From Coriobacteriales bacterium (GTDB lineage: Bacteria > Actinomycetota > Coriobacteriia > Coriobacteriales > UBA8131): DNA of 44,622 bases. The notes below the pieces were generated by a model. The model was not told the DNA's origin, searched no databases, and saw nothing but the letters and a program-made list of their open reading frames with translations. Both the position numbers and the translations under genes were made by a program. This document shows, piece by piece, positions 30,566 through 37,080 of this stretch (the stretch's first letter is position 1; each line of letters starts with the position of its first letter). The DNA lies in assembly GCA_031282405.1 (NCBI GenBank), contig JAITDU010000008.1, positions 1 to 44,622 of the forward strand, in the 5' to 3' direction.

Positions 30566-30617
30566 GAGGTTCGTGAGCAGCGCCTTGCCAGATGCTCACA
30601 ACGCAAAAAGGAACCTC
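30566..30617. terminator. Nested hairpin between convergent HAD and ribU genes
   Basis: GAGGTTC (30566-30572) pairs with GAACCTC (30611-30617), and directly inside it GTGAGCA (30573-30579) pairs with TGCTCAC (30593-30599). All 14 bp are perfect. No T-run follows on either strand. CTCGATGCTCARGGGTTCA is repeated at 30615-30633 and 30676-30694. Confidence 0.5.
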
Positions 30618-30683
30618 GATGCTCAGGGGTTCAACGCGGATTTTCACTCATGAAGTTATTGAGATAGACAGGATTCTCGATGC

Positions 30684-31244
30684 TCAAGGGTTCAGCAGCT
30701 TGCGCAGGCTGCGTTCCAGCACAAAGGCCAGCACAGCGTTAATCAGCGCTTTGAGAATGTTAAAGGGTAGAAGTATCGGCACAATCATGCTGATGACCGC
30801 CTCGGTCGGCACACCCATATACAGTGGTGTGACCAGCAGGTTCATCAAGATGGCCACGATGACCATGCACACACAGCTTATAATCAGTCCTACCACTGCG
30901 GCCACCGTAGAACGTTGGCGTTTGTAGACGAATGCCGCCGGCAGTACAAAGGCCAACACCACGACACTGTTCATCAAGGCCCCCCAGAGATTGCCCGAGA
31001 ACAGGCCATGAATCCAGGCTATCAGGATGCCGATCAGGCTTCCTGCGGCCGGGCCGTAGCTAAAACCACCAATCAAAGCCGCTACTGCCGAGGCATCGAA
31101 TTTTAAAAAGTCTGTACCCGGAAGCAACGGAAACTCAATAAAGCTCAGAATAGTGCCGAGCGCTACAAAAATGGCCATGGTCGCCAACTGCCGGGCACTC
31201 CAACGTGTCGAGCGATAGGGGGACGATGTGGGCTCTTTGCTCAT
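30684..31244 (-). CDS. ribU: ECF transporter riboflavin-binding S component
   Basis: ECF S-components bind a vitamin in the membrane and pair with a shared EcfA/A'/T energy module, which is not in this window. The 186-residue protein has six hydrophobic segments and the RibU signature IEFPLLPGTDFLKFDASAV followed by LIGGFSYGPAAG, so riboflavin (or FMN precursor) is the likely substrate. The ATG overlaps the dedA stop by 4 nt, so the two are coupled. No FMN riboswitch is visible upstream. Assignment to RibU rather than another S-component rests on the FPLLPxxxFLKFD motif. Confidence 0.85.
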   Translation of the reverse strand: MSKEPTSSPYRSTRWSARQLATMAIFVALGTILSFIEFPLLPGTDFLKFDASAVAALIGGFSYGPAAGSLIGILIAWIHGLFSGNLWGALMNSVVVLAFVLPAAFVYKRQRSTVAAVVGLIISCVCMVIVAILMNLLVTPLYMGVPTEAVISMIVPILLPFNILKALINAVLAFVLERSLRKLLNP

Positions 31245-32161
31245 CGGTCAGCCTCCTTGTCTGGGGTATCGAACGTATTAGGTGTGTTCAGTGGACTTGA
31301 CGTTACAAGTGAATCAGATGTGCCGAGTGTATCAGGCGCGTCGGTTGTGCCGGGTACTTCAGGCGCGTAGGGCGTGTCAGGTTCAGGGAGCGCACCGGTT
31401 GTGTCAGCAGTGTTGGTCGTGACAGGCATGTCTGCTGTGTCGATAGCGCTGGTAGCGCTCATCGTGTCTGTGTTGCCGGTCGCATTCGCTGCGTCCGTGC
31501 TCTTCTCCCCAGCTTTTTTTGAACGCAGTCTGGCTCCGACGATGCCGAACAGGGTCGGCAGGAAGCTGATAACGACGATGGCAACTATCACCAATTCAAA
31601 GTTGTCCTGAACCAGGGGAATACCACCAAAAAAGTAACCCAATAGGGTAAAGAGGCACACCCAGAGCACGCCACCAACGACGTTGAAGATGCTGAATCGG
31701 GCAAAGTGCATGCCGCCCAGGCCGGCGATGAACGGCGCAAATGTGCGGATGATAGGAAAAAACCGGGTGAGAACCACGGCCAGCAGACCGTATTTATCAA
31801 AAAACGTCTGAGTCCGCTGTAGCCTTTGGGGAGTCAGAGCCTTGACGCGGCCGGAGTCGATGATGCTCTGGCCGAGTTTACGACCAATCCAGTAGTTAGA
31901 CGTGTTGCCCAATATCGCGGCCAGACTGAGCAGGATCAGTAGAACGGCCAGGTTGAGACCACCACCGTCGGCCGCGAAGATGCCGGCTGTGAACAGCAGG
32001 GAGTCACCGGGCAAGAAAGGCGTGATAACCAGGCCGGTCTCTACAAAGATGATGCCGAACAGGGGCACGTAGACCCAGATGGGCCCCAGGGTGTTGATCC
32101 ACTCGGCGATGAAACTGCGCGGATCACGCAACAAGTCGACAAAAAACTGAATTATCTCCAT
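31241..32161 (-). CDS. DedA/VTT-family membrane protein
   Basis: DedA proteins are polytopic membrane proteins, some of which recycle undecaprenyl phosphate or other lipids. The 306-residue protein shows the family start (IWVYVPLFGIIFVETGLVITPFLPGDSLLFTAG) and the signature FDKYGLLAVVLTRFFPIIRTFAPFIAG with its conserved arginines. The last 80 residues are a Thr/Asp/Pro-rich repetitive tail (DTPYAPEVPGTTDAPDTLG-like) not found in the family core. The start at 32161 is chosen because the fold begins there; the frame is open further to 32269, but that DNA is the SRP RNA gene. The start follows the SRP RNA 3' end by about 30 nt. Confidence 0.9.
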   Translation of the reverse strand: MEIIQFFVDLLRDPRSFIAEWINTLGPIWVYVPLFGIIFVETGLVITPFLPGDSLLFTAGIFAADGGGLNLAVLLILLSLAAILGNTSNYWIGRKLGQSIIDSGRVKALTPQRLQRTQTFFDKYGLLAVVLTRFFPIIRTFAPFIAGLGGMHFARFSIFNVVGGVLWVCLFTLLGYFFGGIPLVQDNFELVIVAIVVISFLPTLFGIVGARLRSKKAGEKSTDAANATGNTDTMSATSAIDTADMPVTTNTADTTGALPEPDTPYAPEVPGTTDAPDTLGTSDSLVTSSPLNTPNTFDTPDKEADR

Positions 32162-32191
32162 AAAAAGGCGGTCTCCAATGCGCATACAAAA

Positions 32192-32272
32192 GGCTTGGAC
32201 GCTCAACAGGGGCCCCTTATGGCTGCTTCTGTCAAGACCTGACCAGGTTCGAAGCGTATTGCCGTCCAAGCC
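32192..32272 (-). ncRNA. ffs: Small signal recognition particle RNA (4.5S)
   Basis: Read on the minus strand, the ends GGCTTGGACG and CGTCCAAGCC pair perfectly over 10 bp and close an 81-nt RNA. The distal arm contains ACCTGGTCAGGTC, an apical TTGA, then AGAAGCAGCCATAAGG, which is the conserved Ffh-binding domain IV (canonical GTCAGGTCC-GGAA-GGAAGCAGCC). The apical GGAA tetraloop is replaced by TTGA, a variant. TTTTGT follows the 3' end. TAAAAT lies 6 nt before the 5' G. It overlaps the upstream open frame of dedA, showing that part is not coding. Confidence 0.88.
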
Positions 32273-32278
32273 AAGAAC

Positions 32279-32284
32279 ATTTTA
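32279..32284 (-). promoter_or_regulatory. -10 box of the SRP RNA
   Basis: TAAAAT on the minus strand ends 6 nt before the first base of the predicted RNA at 32272. TTGACT occurs further up (32309-32314) but 24 nt away, too far for a normal -35. Confidence 0.5.
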
Positions 32285-32378
32285 TCCCATTAGCCTCGCG
32301 CCTGCCTGAGTCAAAAATTGCTGTTCGAGTCAAGAATTGCTGCCTGGACCGGAAATTGGTCGAAGAATCAGTCGAAGG

Positions 32379-32498
32379 CTAGTCGAAGCTAAGTCGAAAA
32401 CCATCCAGCTAGTCGAAGCTAAGTCGAAAATCACCCAGCTAGTCGAAGCTAAGCCGAAAACCATCCAGCTAGTCGAAGCTAAGTCGAGAATCACCCAT
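32379..32498. repeat. Four tandem 30-bp repeats upstream of veg
   Basis: Units starting at 32379, 32409, 32439 and 32469 share CTAGTCGAAGCTAAGYCGA followed by RAAWCAYCCAG. Degenerate half-units (GGTCGAAGAATCAGTCGAAGG) precede them, and GAGTCAARAATTGCTG is also doubled at about 32308-32343. The units have no spacers, so this is a minisatellite. A minus-strand frame through them (DLASTSWMVF repeats) is an artefact of the 30-bp period. Confidence 0.9.
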
Positions 32499-32536
32499 TT
32501 TGTAACAGGATGGTAACCCAACGGCCTATCATATCA

Positions 32537-32545
32537 TGCTATAAT
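32537..32545 (+). promoter_or_regulatory. Extended -10 promoter of veg
   Basis: TGC-TATAAT forms an extended -10 box 37 nt before the veg ATG. No -35 is needed for this class and none is seen. Confidence 0.55.
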
Positions 32546-32582
32546 TTGTTTTCAAAAATTGTCCTCGGGAGGAAACTCACAA

Positions 32583-32870
32583 ATGGATTTGGCTCAGCAA
32601 GTACAACTTGTCAGTATTATTCATGACAAACTAGCGAGCATTACTGGCGAAAGACTCAGAGTTCGAGCAAATATGGGGCGCTCCAGATTTATGGAGTGCG
32701 AGGGTGTAATCACCCAGGCTCACCCGCAGCTTTTCATCATGGAAGTCGAGCGTAAGCGCGGTCGTATCACGCGCCAATCTTATCAGTATGTAGACATACT
32801 TACCGGCACGGTAGAGCTCAGCCATGCGGAGAGTAACGAGCCGCTTTTTCCGGCTTTTGAGCAGGTATAG
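32583..32870 (+). CDS. veg: Veg family protein
   Basis: The 95-residue protein has the Veg/DUF1021 pattern: an N-terminal helix (VQLVSIIHDKLASITGERLRVRAN), then GRSRFMECEGVITQAHPQLFIMEV and a closing RQSYQYVDILTGTVEL. In Bacillus subtilis Veg stimulates biofilm gene expression; its molecular action is unclear. GGGAGGA (32567-32573) fixes the ATG at 32583; an in-frame TTG at 32559 is not needed. The gene is single, between the repeats and the convergent purE. Genes of this family typically lie near ispE or purine genes, which fits the neighbour here. Confidence 0.93.
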   Translation: MDLAQQVQLVSIIHDKLASITGERLRVRANMGRSRFMECEGVITQAHPQLFIMEVERKRGRITRQSYQYVDILTGTVELSHAESNEPLFPAFEQV

Positions 32871-32987
32871 TTCTGTTCAAATATAGTTTTGTGCAGGCGT
32901 AGGCCAGGGTTTGTCGGCGCGAGCGTGTGGAGTGCGGTAGAGCCTCTTTGAAGGGCACTCCTGAACTGTGCCGGTGTGTGTGGCGTG

Positions 32988-33446
32988 TTAGCCAGCAGCC
33001 AATTCGCGTTTGAGGCCCGCAACCACAGCCCTAAAATTGCTATTACTAATAGCAATTATCTGGGTAGCCAGGATAGCGGCGTTTTTTGCGCCGTTAATGG
33101 CTACACAAGCCACCGGCACACCACTGGGCATCTGTACGATGGAGAGCAGCGAGTCCAAGCCGCCCAGGTCACTGGTCTTTATCGGCACGCCAATTACGGG
33201 CAGCGGAGTATAGGCTGCTACTACTCCGGCCAGGTGCGCTGCTTTGCCGGCAGCGGCAATGATTACCTCGATGCCCCGTTCCTGTGCCGCAGCTGCCCAT
33301 TCATGGACTTTGTCGGGGTTGCGATGTGCGCTGGCTACGATTAGCTCAAAAGGTACCGAAAACTCCTCAAGCTGCTCGGAGCAGGCCTGCATCACACCCA
33401 AATCGCTTTTTGATCCAACTATGATTCCTACCAAAGGCTGAGACAT
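32988..33446 (-). CDS. purE: N5-carboxyaminoimidazole ribonucleotide mutase
   Basis: PurE (class I) moves the carboxyl group of N5-CAIR to C4 in purine synthesis. The 152-residue protein shows [10 protein letters not shown] (11-20), the catalytic ASAHRNP (usual form SAHRTP), [22 protein letters not shown] and [13 protein letters not shown]. No purK or other pur gene is adjacent. The C-terminal codons contain a 9-bp perfect inverted repeat (33035-33057). TACGAT on the minus strand lies 12 nt before the ATG. Confidence 0.95.
   Translation of the reverse strand: MSQPLVGIIVGSKSDLGVMQACSEQLEEFSVPFELIVASAHRNPDKVHEWAAAAQERGIEVIIAAAGKAAHLAGVVAAYTPLPVIGVPIKTSDLGGLDSLLSIVQMPSGVPVACVAINGAKNAAILATQIIAISNSNFRAVVAGLKRELAAG
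33035..33057. repeat. 9-bp perfect inverted repeat inside purE
   Basis: AATTGCTAT (33035-33043), TACTA, ATAGCAATT (33049-33057). The arms include ATTGCTA/TAGCAAT, identical to the dyad at 12798-12818, although here it lies within codons near the purE 3' end. Confidence 0.75.
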
Positions 33447-33536
33447 ACCAAACGTCCAATCGTAGTTTTAGCAATCTAGTTTGTAGTCAGCCCATTTTAT
33501 CATGGATGGCCCTTCCCGGCGCGTGAATCCCTTGTG

Positions 33537-33638
33537 CTTAAAGGTCACCTCCATTATCCTCCTCCCCTCTACTTGGGATTTTCGGCAACTGCGAAGCGCA
33601 CTTAAAGGTCGCCTTCATTATCCTCCTCCCCTCTACTT
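33537..33638. repeat. 38-bp direct repeat pair downstream of tRNA-Arg
   Basis: Two copies (33537-33574 and 33601-33638) of CTTAAAGGTCRCCTYCATT continuing into ATCCTCCTCCCCTCTACTT differ at two positions and are 64 bp apart. They fill the space between the purE start and the tRNA-Arg gene. On the minus strand they read as purine-rich AGAGGGGAGGAGGAT. Role unknown. Confidence 0.85.
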
Positions 33639-33692
33639 AAAACGTCTTAAAGCCCCACCACTTACGAAATCTAAAGGCATTATTGGAAATAG

Positions 33693-33769
33693 TGGTGCGC
33701 CGTACAGGATTCGAACCTGTGGCGTCCTGATTCGTAGTCAGGCCCTCTATCCAGCTGAGGTAACGGCGC
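33693..33769 (-). tRNA. tRNA-Arg (anticodon ACG)
   Basis: Minus-strand cloverleaf: acceptor GCGCCGT/ACGGCGC, D-stem CCTC/GAGG with AGCTGGATA loop, anticodon stem CCTGA/TCAGG with loop CTACGAA (anticodon ACG), T-arm ACAGG-TTCGAAT-CCTGT, discriminator A and encoded CCA (33693-33695). Confidence 0.97.
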
Positions 33770-33782
33770 ACGCAGACATTAG

Positions 33783-33810
33783 ATTATAGACTATGCACAA
33801 ATTGCGTCAA
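33783..33810 (-). promoter_or_regulatory. Near-consensus promoter of tRNA-Arg
   Basis: TTGACG (33805-33810), a 16-nt spacer and TATAAT (33783-33788) on the minus strand. Transcription would begin about 7 nt before the mature 5' end at 33769. Confidence 0.8.
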
Positions 33811-33901
33811 GATACGGATTGTACAGAGAACCACGCCGACATCTGTAACCTACCCTCACAACCCTATAGTGTAATTTCGACACCTAATTTTGAATTTTGA
33901 C

Positions 33902-33930
33902 TTGCAAGCTGACCCCACACGATATATGAT
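33902..33930 (+). promoter_or_regulatory. Promoter of the FecCD-to-surface-protein operon
   Basis: TTGCAA (33902-33907), a 17-nt spacer and TATGAT (33925-33930) are close to consensus. The start would fall near 33937, 3 nt before the ATG at 33940, so the first gene is almost leaderless. TTTYGA-type repeats (about 33877-33901) precede it; no Fur or DtxR box was recognised with certainty. Confidence 0.65.
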
Positions 33931-33939
33931 ATATTTCCT

Positions 33940-35082
33940 ATGAGGAATAGATATAATGAAAAACATACTGAGCGGAATATAGTAAATTCGTGCGCTGATC
34001 CGCATGCTTCCCTTGCTTCAGAGAATGCGGCCCTTGATCTGTATTCGACCCAGTATCTTGCGCGAAGAATACTCATCTGCTCTTTGGTTCTGGTATTTAT
34101 CGCCTTGCTATCTTTCATGCTCGGCCGCTACTTTGCCTGGCCACCTGAGGTGTGGCAGGCAGTTAAGGAGCACATTACAGACTTTGTGGCACATTTACAA
34201 AATCCGGATGCTATCAGTGTCATCAGTGACCTTAAACTTGATGCTGCGCTGTTTAATATTCGTTTACCGCGCATTATTGTTGTATTGTTGGTGGGCATGG
34301 CACTTTCGGTGGCTGGCGCATCCTACCAGGGTATGTTCAAAAACCCACTGGTCTCTCCAGACCTTCTGGGGGCATCTGCAGGTGCTTCGTTTGGAGCCTG
34401 TCTGGCTATGCTTCTCAACTTGGAAATTATTTGGATACAGCTATTTGCCTTTGCTGGCGGCATGGCGGCGGTGTTTTTTGTCATGCTGATCAACAAAGCG
34501 GTGCGCGCAGACGCTATTCTTGGCCTGATCCTTGGCGGCATTCTGGTGGGCACATTGTTTTCCAGCGGCACCTCCATCATCAAGCTCGTTGCCGACGCAG
34601 ATGACAAGCTGCCGGCCATCACCTTTTGGTTGATGGGTTCTTTCGCGTCTATTACGGTCAAAGATATGCTGATGGTTCTGCCAGCCATGGTACTTGGCTT
34701 CATACTATTGCTCGCCCAGCGTTGGAATCTCAACGTACTCAGTTTTGGCGAAGAAGAGGCCAGAAGCCTTGGCATCAACACCAACGCAACCCGCACCATC
34801 GTAATATTCGCCGCCACGTTGTTAACGGCTTGTTCTGTGGCAGTGGCCGGAATCATTGGCTGGATAGGCCTCGTCGTTCCGCATCTTACGCGCGCTATTG
34901 TTGGCCCCAACTATAAAGTATTGTTGCCCACGACAATGCTTGTGGGCGCGGGGTTTTTGTTGATTGTCGACAATGTTTCTCGATTATTATTTTCCGTCGA
35001 GATACCTATTGGCCTTTTGACCTCGATACTCGGTGTGCCCTTCTTTGTATTTATCTATCGCAAGAATATGAAGGGGTGGTAG
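33940..35082 (+). CDS. FecCD-type iron/siderophore/heme/corrinoid ABC permease
   Basis: The 380-residue protein is a BtuC/FecCD/FhuB-type permease with about ten membrane helices. The signature runs IRLPRIIVVLLVGMALSVAG, then QGMFKNPLVSPDLLGASAGA, and near the C-terminus GLVVPHLTRAIVG. The N-terminal 45 residues are hydrophilic and precede the first helix. It imports a metal-chelate in one direction with the ATPase and binding protein encoded next. The substrate (ferric siderophore, heme or cobamide) cannot be told from the permease. The start follows the -10 box by 9 nt and has no ribosome site. Confidence 0.92.
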   Translation: MRNRYNEKHTERNIVNSCADPHASLASENAALDLYSTQYLARRILICSLVLVFIALLSFMLGRYFAWPPEVWQAVKEHITDFVAHLQNPDAISVISDLKLDAALFNIRLPRIIVVLLVGMALSVAGASYQGMFKNPLVSPDLLGASAGASFGACLAMLLNLEIIWIQLFAFAGGMAAVFFVMLINKAVRADAILGLILGGILVGTLFSSGTSIIKLVADADDKLPAITFWLMGSFASITVKDMLMVLPAMVLGFILLLAQRWNLNVLSFGEEEARSLGINTNATRTIVIFAATLLTACSVAVAGIIGWIGLVVPHLTRAIVGPNYKVLLPTTMLVGAGFLLIVDNVSRLLFSVEIPIGLLTSILGVPFFVFIYRKNMKGW

Positions 35083-35086
35083 CGAG

Positions 35087-35944
35087 GTGTTGCAAATCGA
35101 GAACATGGTCACAGGATACGGGAAAAAGCAAGTCGTCAATGGCATTGATTTTGAGGTCAAACCCGGAGAATTCGTCTGTATTATCGGTGCCAACGGCTGC
35201 GGTAAGACCACGGCCCTCAAAGGCATCCTTGGTTTTTTGCCTCTGACCTCTGGCGCTGTACGCATGAATGGCAATGACACCTCCCGGCTCTCTAACAAGC
35301 AACGCGCTCGCCTCTTTGCCTACATCCCGCAGTTGCACATCCCACCGTTTCCTTTTAAAGTTGCCGATGTAGTACTTCTGGGAAGAACTCCGCACTTGAC
35401 CAGTACTGTAGCCGACGTTACCAAGCGTGACAAGGTGGTCGCCTACGAAGCCATGAAACAACTCTCGATCCTGCATCTAGCCGAGCGTGAATATACAGAA
35501 CTATCTGGCGGACAGCAACAACTCGTGCTCATCGCCCGGGCTCTGGCACAAGAACCGGATTTGCTTGTCATGGACGAGCCTACGGCATCGCTGGACTTTG
35601 GCAATCAACAACTGGTCCTAACGCGTCTGCACGTGCTCTCTCGCGCCGGAATGGCGGTACTTATGGTTACTCATGATCCCGACCATGCGCTGTTCTGTGC
35701 GGATCGGGTTATTGTCATGGACGGAGGGAGGATCATTTTGGAGGGTAGTCCTTCGGACACGATAACTTCAGAAATCATGCAGCGAATCTACTCGACCAAT
35801 GTTTGTGTAGCCAATGTCCAACTGGATGACGGCCAGACAAGAAGAACCTGTATACCTTTGATGACCACCAGAGAAGCTCCAGCCACAGAATATGCCCAAA
35901 CCGCATCAGCTGTTCTTCTTGGCATGAAAGGAAACCCATCATGA
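35087..35944 (+). CDS. ABC transporter ATP-binding protein (FecE/BtuD-like)
   Basis: The 285-residue ATPase has Walker A GANGCGKTT, Q-loop YIPQ, signature LSGGQQQ, Walker B LLVMDEP and the H-loop VTHD. It begins with a GTG (35087) 4 nt after the permease stop, with AAGGGGTGG upstream; the TTG immediately after is an alternative. Residues from about 220 form a short extra C-terminal domain as in other FecE-type ATPases. Its last 4 nt overlap the start of the binding protein, so the three transporter genes are coupled. Confidence 0.94.
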   Translation: MLQIENMVTGYGKKQVVNGIDFEVKPGEFVCIIGANGCGKTTALKGILGFLPLTSGAVRMNGNDTSRLSNKQRARLFAYIPQLHIPPFPFKVADVVLLGRTPHLTSTVADVTKRDKVVAYEAMKQLSILHLAEREYTELSGGQQQLVLIARALAQEPDLLVMDEPTASLDFGNQQLVLTRLHVLSRAGMAVLMVTHDPDHALFCADRVIVMDGGRIILEGSPSDTITSEIMQRIYSTNVCVANVQLDDGQTRRTCIPLMTTREAPATEYAQTASAVLLGMKGNPS

Positions 35945-37080
35945 TTTCCAGGCGCGACTTCTCCAAGCTGTTGGCCACCGGCTTTGTCATATCGCTCGCA
36001 ACGCCGGCACTTAATGCCTGTGAATCTATCAAAGGGGCTGCTGATGCTGCCATTCTCAACAAGCGCACAGTTATCGATGATGCTGGTCGCACTCTGGAAG
36101 TTCCTACACCTGGTAGCATAAAAAGCGTGTTCTTTACCTCTGCTCTGGCCCAGGTATACATCACCTCACTGTGTCCGGAGCTGTTGGGAGGTACGGCCAG
36201 CAAGTTCGATGCCAGCGCTCTACGCTTTCAGCCTGAGGGAGTGGACAAACTGCCCTACCTTGGCACAATCCATAACAACGGCGAAATCGACCGGGAATCC
36301 CTGCTCACCGAGGATATTGACATCATGTTTTCGATCAGCGGTATTCAACTTACTCGACAAAACATCTCTGAAGCCGAGGGACTGCAACAACAAACCGGCA
36401 TTCCTTGTCTTTTGGTTGATGGATCGTTCACGAAGATACCGGCAGCCTTCCGCTTTCTGGGAGACGTTTTGGGTCGCCCTCAACGTGCCGAGGAATTGGC
36501 GTTGTTTTGTGAGCAGAGCTACGAGAGTGTCAACAGTGTCGTGGCAACAATCCCTCAAAGTGAGCGGATTGGTGTCTATTACGCAGAAGGACCCGAGGGG
36601 CTACAAACTGAGCCAGAGACTTCGCAGCACATGCTGGGTTTCCTTGAAGGCGGTGCCAAATGTGTTGCCACCTGCGATGAAACCTATGGTGGCGGCATGA
36701 CTGATGTCTCTCTGGAACAGGTACTCAAATGGGATCCCGAGGTAATTATCGCCTGGGATACAAACAGCCGTGGCGGGGCCTATGAGGATATCCGCACTAA
36801 TCCCGACTGGGCTCAGATTCGAGCAGTTAAGGACAAGCGCGTCTACGCTATGCCTAACGAGCCTTGGGCTTGGTGTGATCGTCCGCCCGGTGTTAATCGT
36901 ATTATCGGTATTCATTGGATTGCCAACCTGCTTTATCCCGACCTTTACGAAGTAGACATCAAAGAGATAACCAAGGAGTTTTTTAAGGTCATGTACTCTA
37001 AGGAAATCGACGACGACACCGTGCTGGAAATACTCGGTGATTCCTATCCTCCTCCACCCCGAAAGACCAAAGGCCTATGA
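35941..37080 (+). CDS. Metal-chelate-binding lipoprotein with Tat-type signal
   Basis: The 379-residue protein starts MISRRDFSKLL, a twin-arginine motif, followed by a hydrophobic segment and LNAC (Cys27), a lipobox. It is therefore probably exported folded by Tat and lipid-anchored. The mature part has the two-lobe pattern of type III substrate-binding proteins (RTVIDDAGRTLEVPTP at the start, linker helix in the middle, WDPEVIIAW and DKRVYAMPNEP late). It should deliver the ligand to the FecCD permease. The gene overlaps both neighbours by 4 nt. Tat export of a metal-chelate binding protein suggests a ligand or cofactor that needs cytoplasmic folding, but that is inference. Confidence 0.9.
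   Translation: MISRRDFSKLLATGFVISLATPALNACESIKGAADAAILNKRTVIDDAGRTLEVPTPGSIKSVFFTSALAQVYITSLCPELLGGTASKFDASALRFQPEGVDKLPYLGTIHNNGEIDRESLLTEDIDIMFSISGIQLTRQNISEAEGLQQQTGIPCLLVDGSFTKIPAAFRFLGDVLGRPQRAEELALFCEQSYESVNSVVATIPQSERIGVYYAEGPEGLQTEPETSQHMLGFLEGGAKCVATCDETYGGGMTDVSLEQVLKWDPEVIIAWDTNSRGGAYEDIRTNPDWAQIRAVKDKRVYAMPNEPWAWCDRPPGVNRIIGIHWIANLLYPDLYEVDIKEITKEFFKVMYSKEIDDDTVLEILGDSYPPPPRKTKGL

Noticed and set aside
31200-32280. FMN riboswitch upstream of dedA-ribU
   Set aside because: The conserved FMN-aptamer core was not found; the structured RNA there is the SRP RNA.
11235-32498. CRISPR arrays at 11235-11333 or 32379-32498
   Set aside because: Units are contiguous without unique spacers, and no cas genes are present; both are simple tandem repeats.
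32330-32521. Minus-strand ORF with DLASTSWMVF repeats
   Set aside because: Produced by the 30-bp tandem repeat, whose length is a multiple of three; no start signal or other coding evidence.
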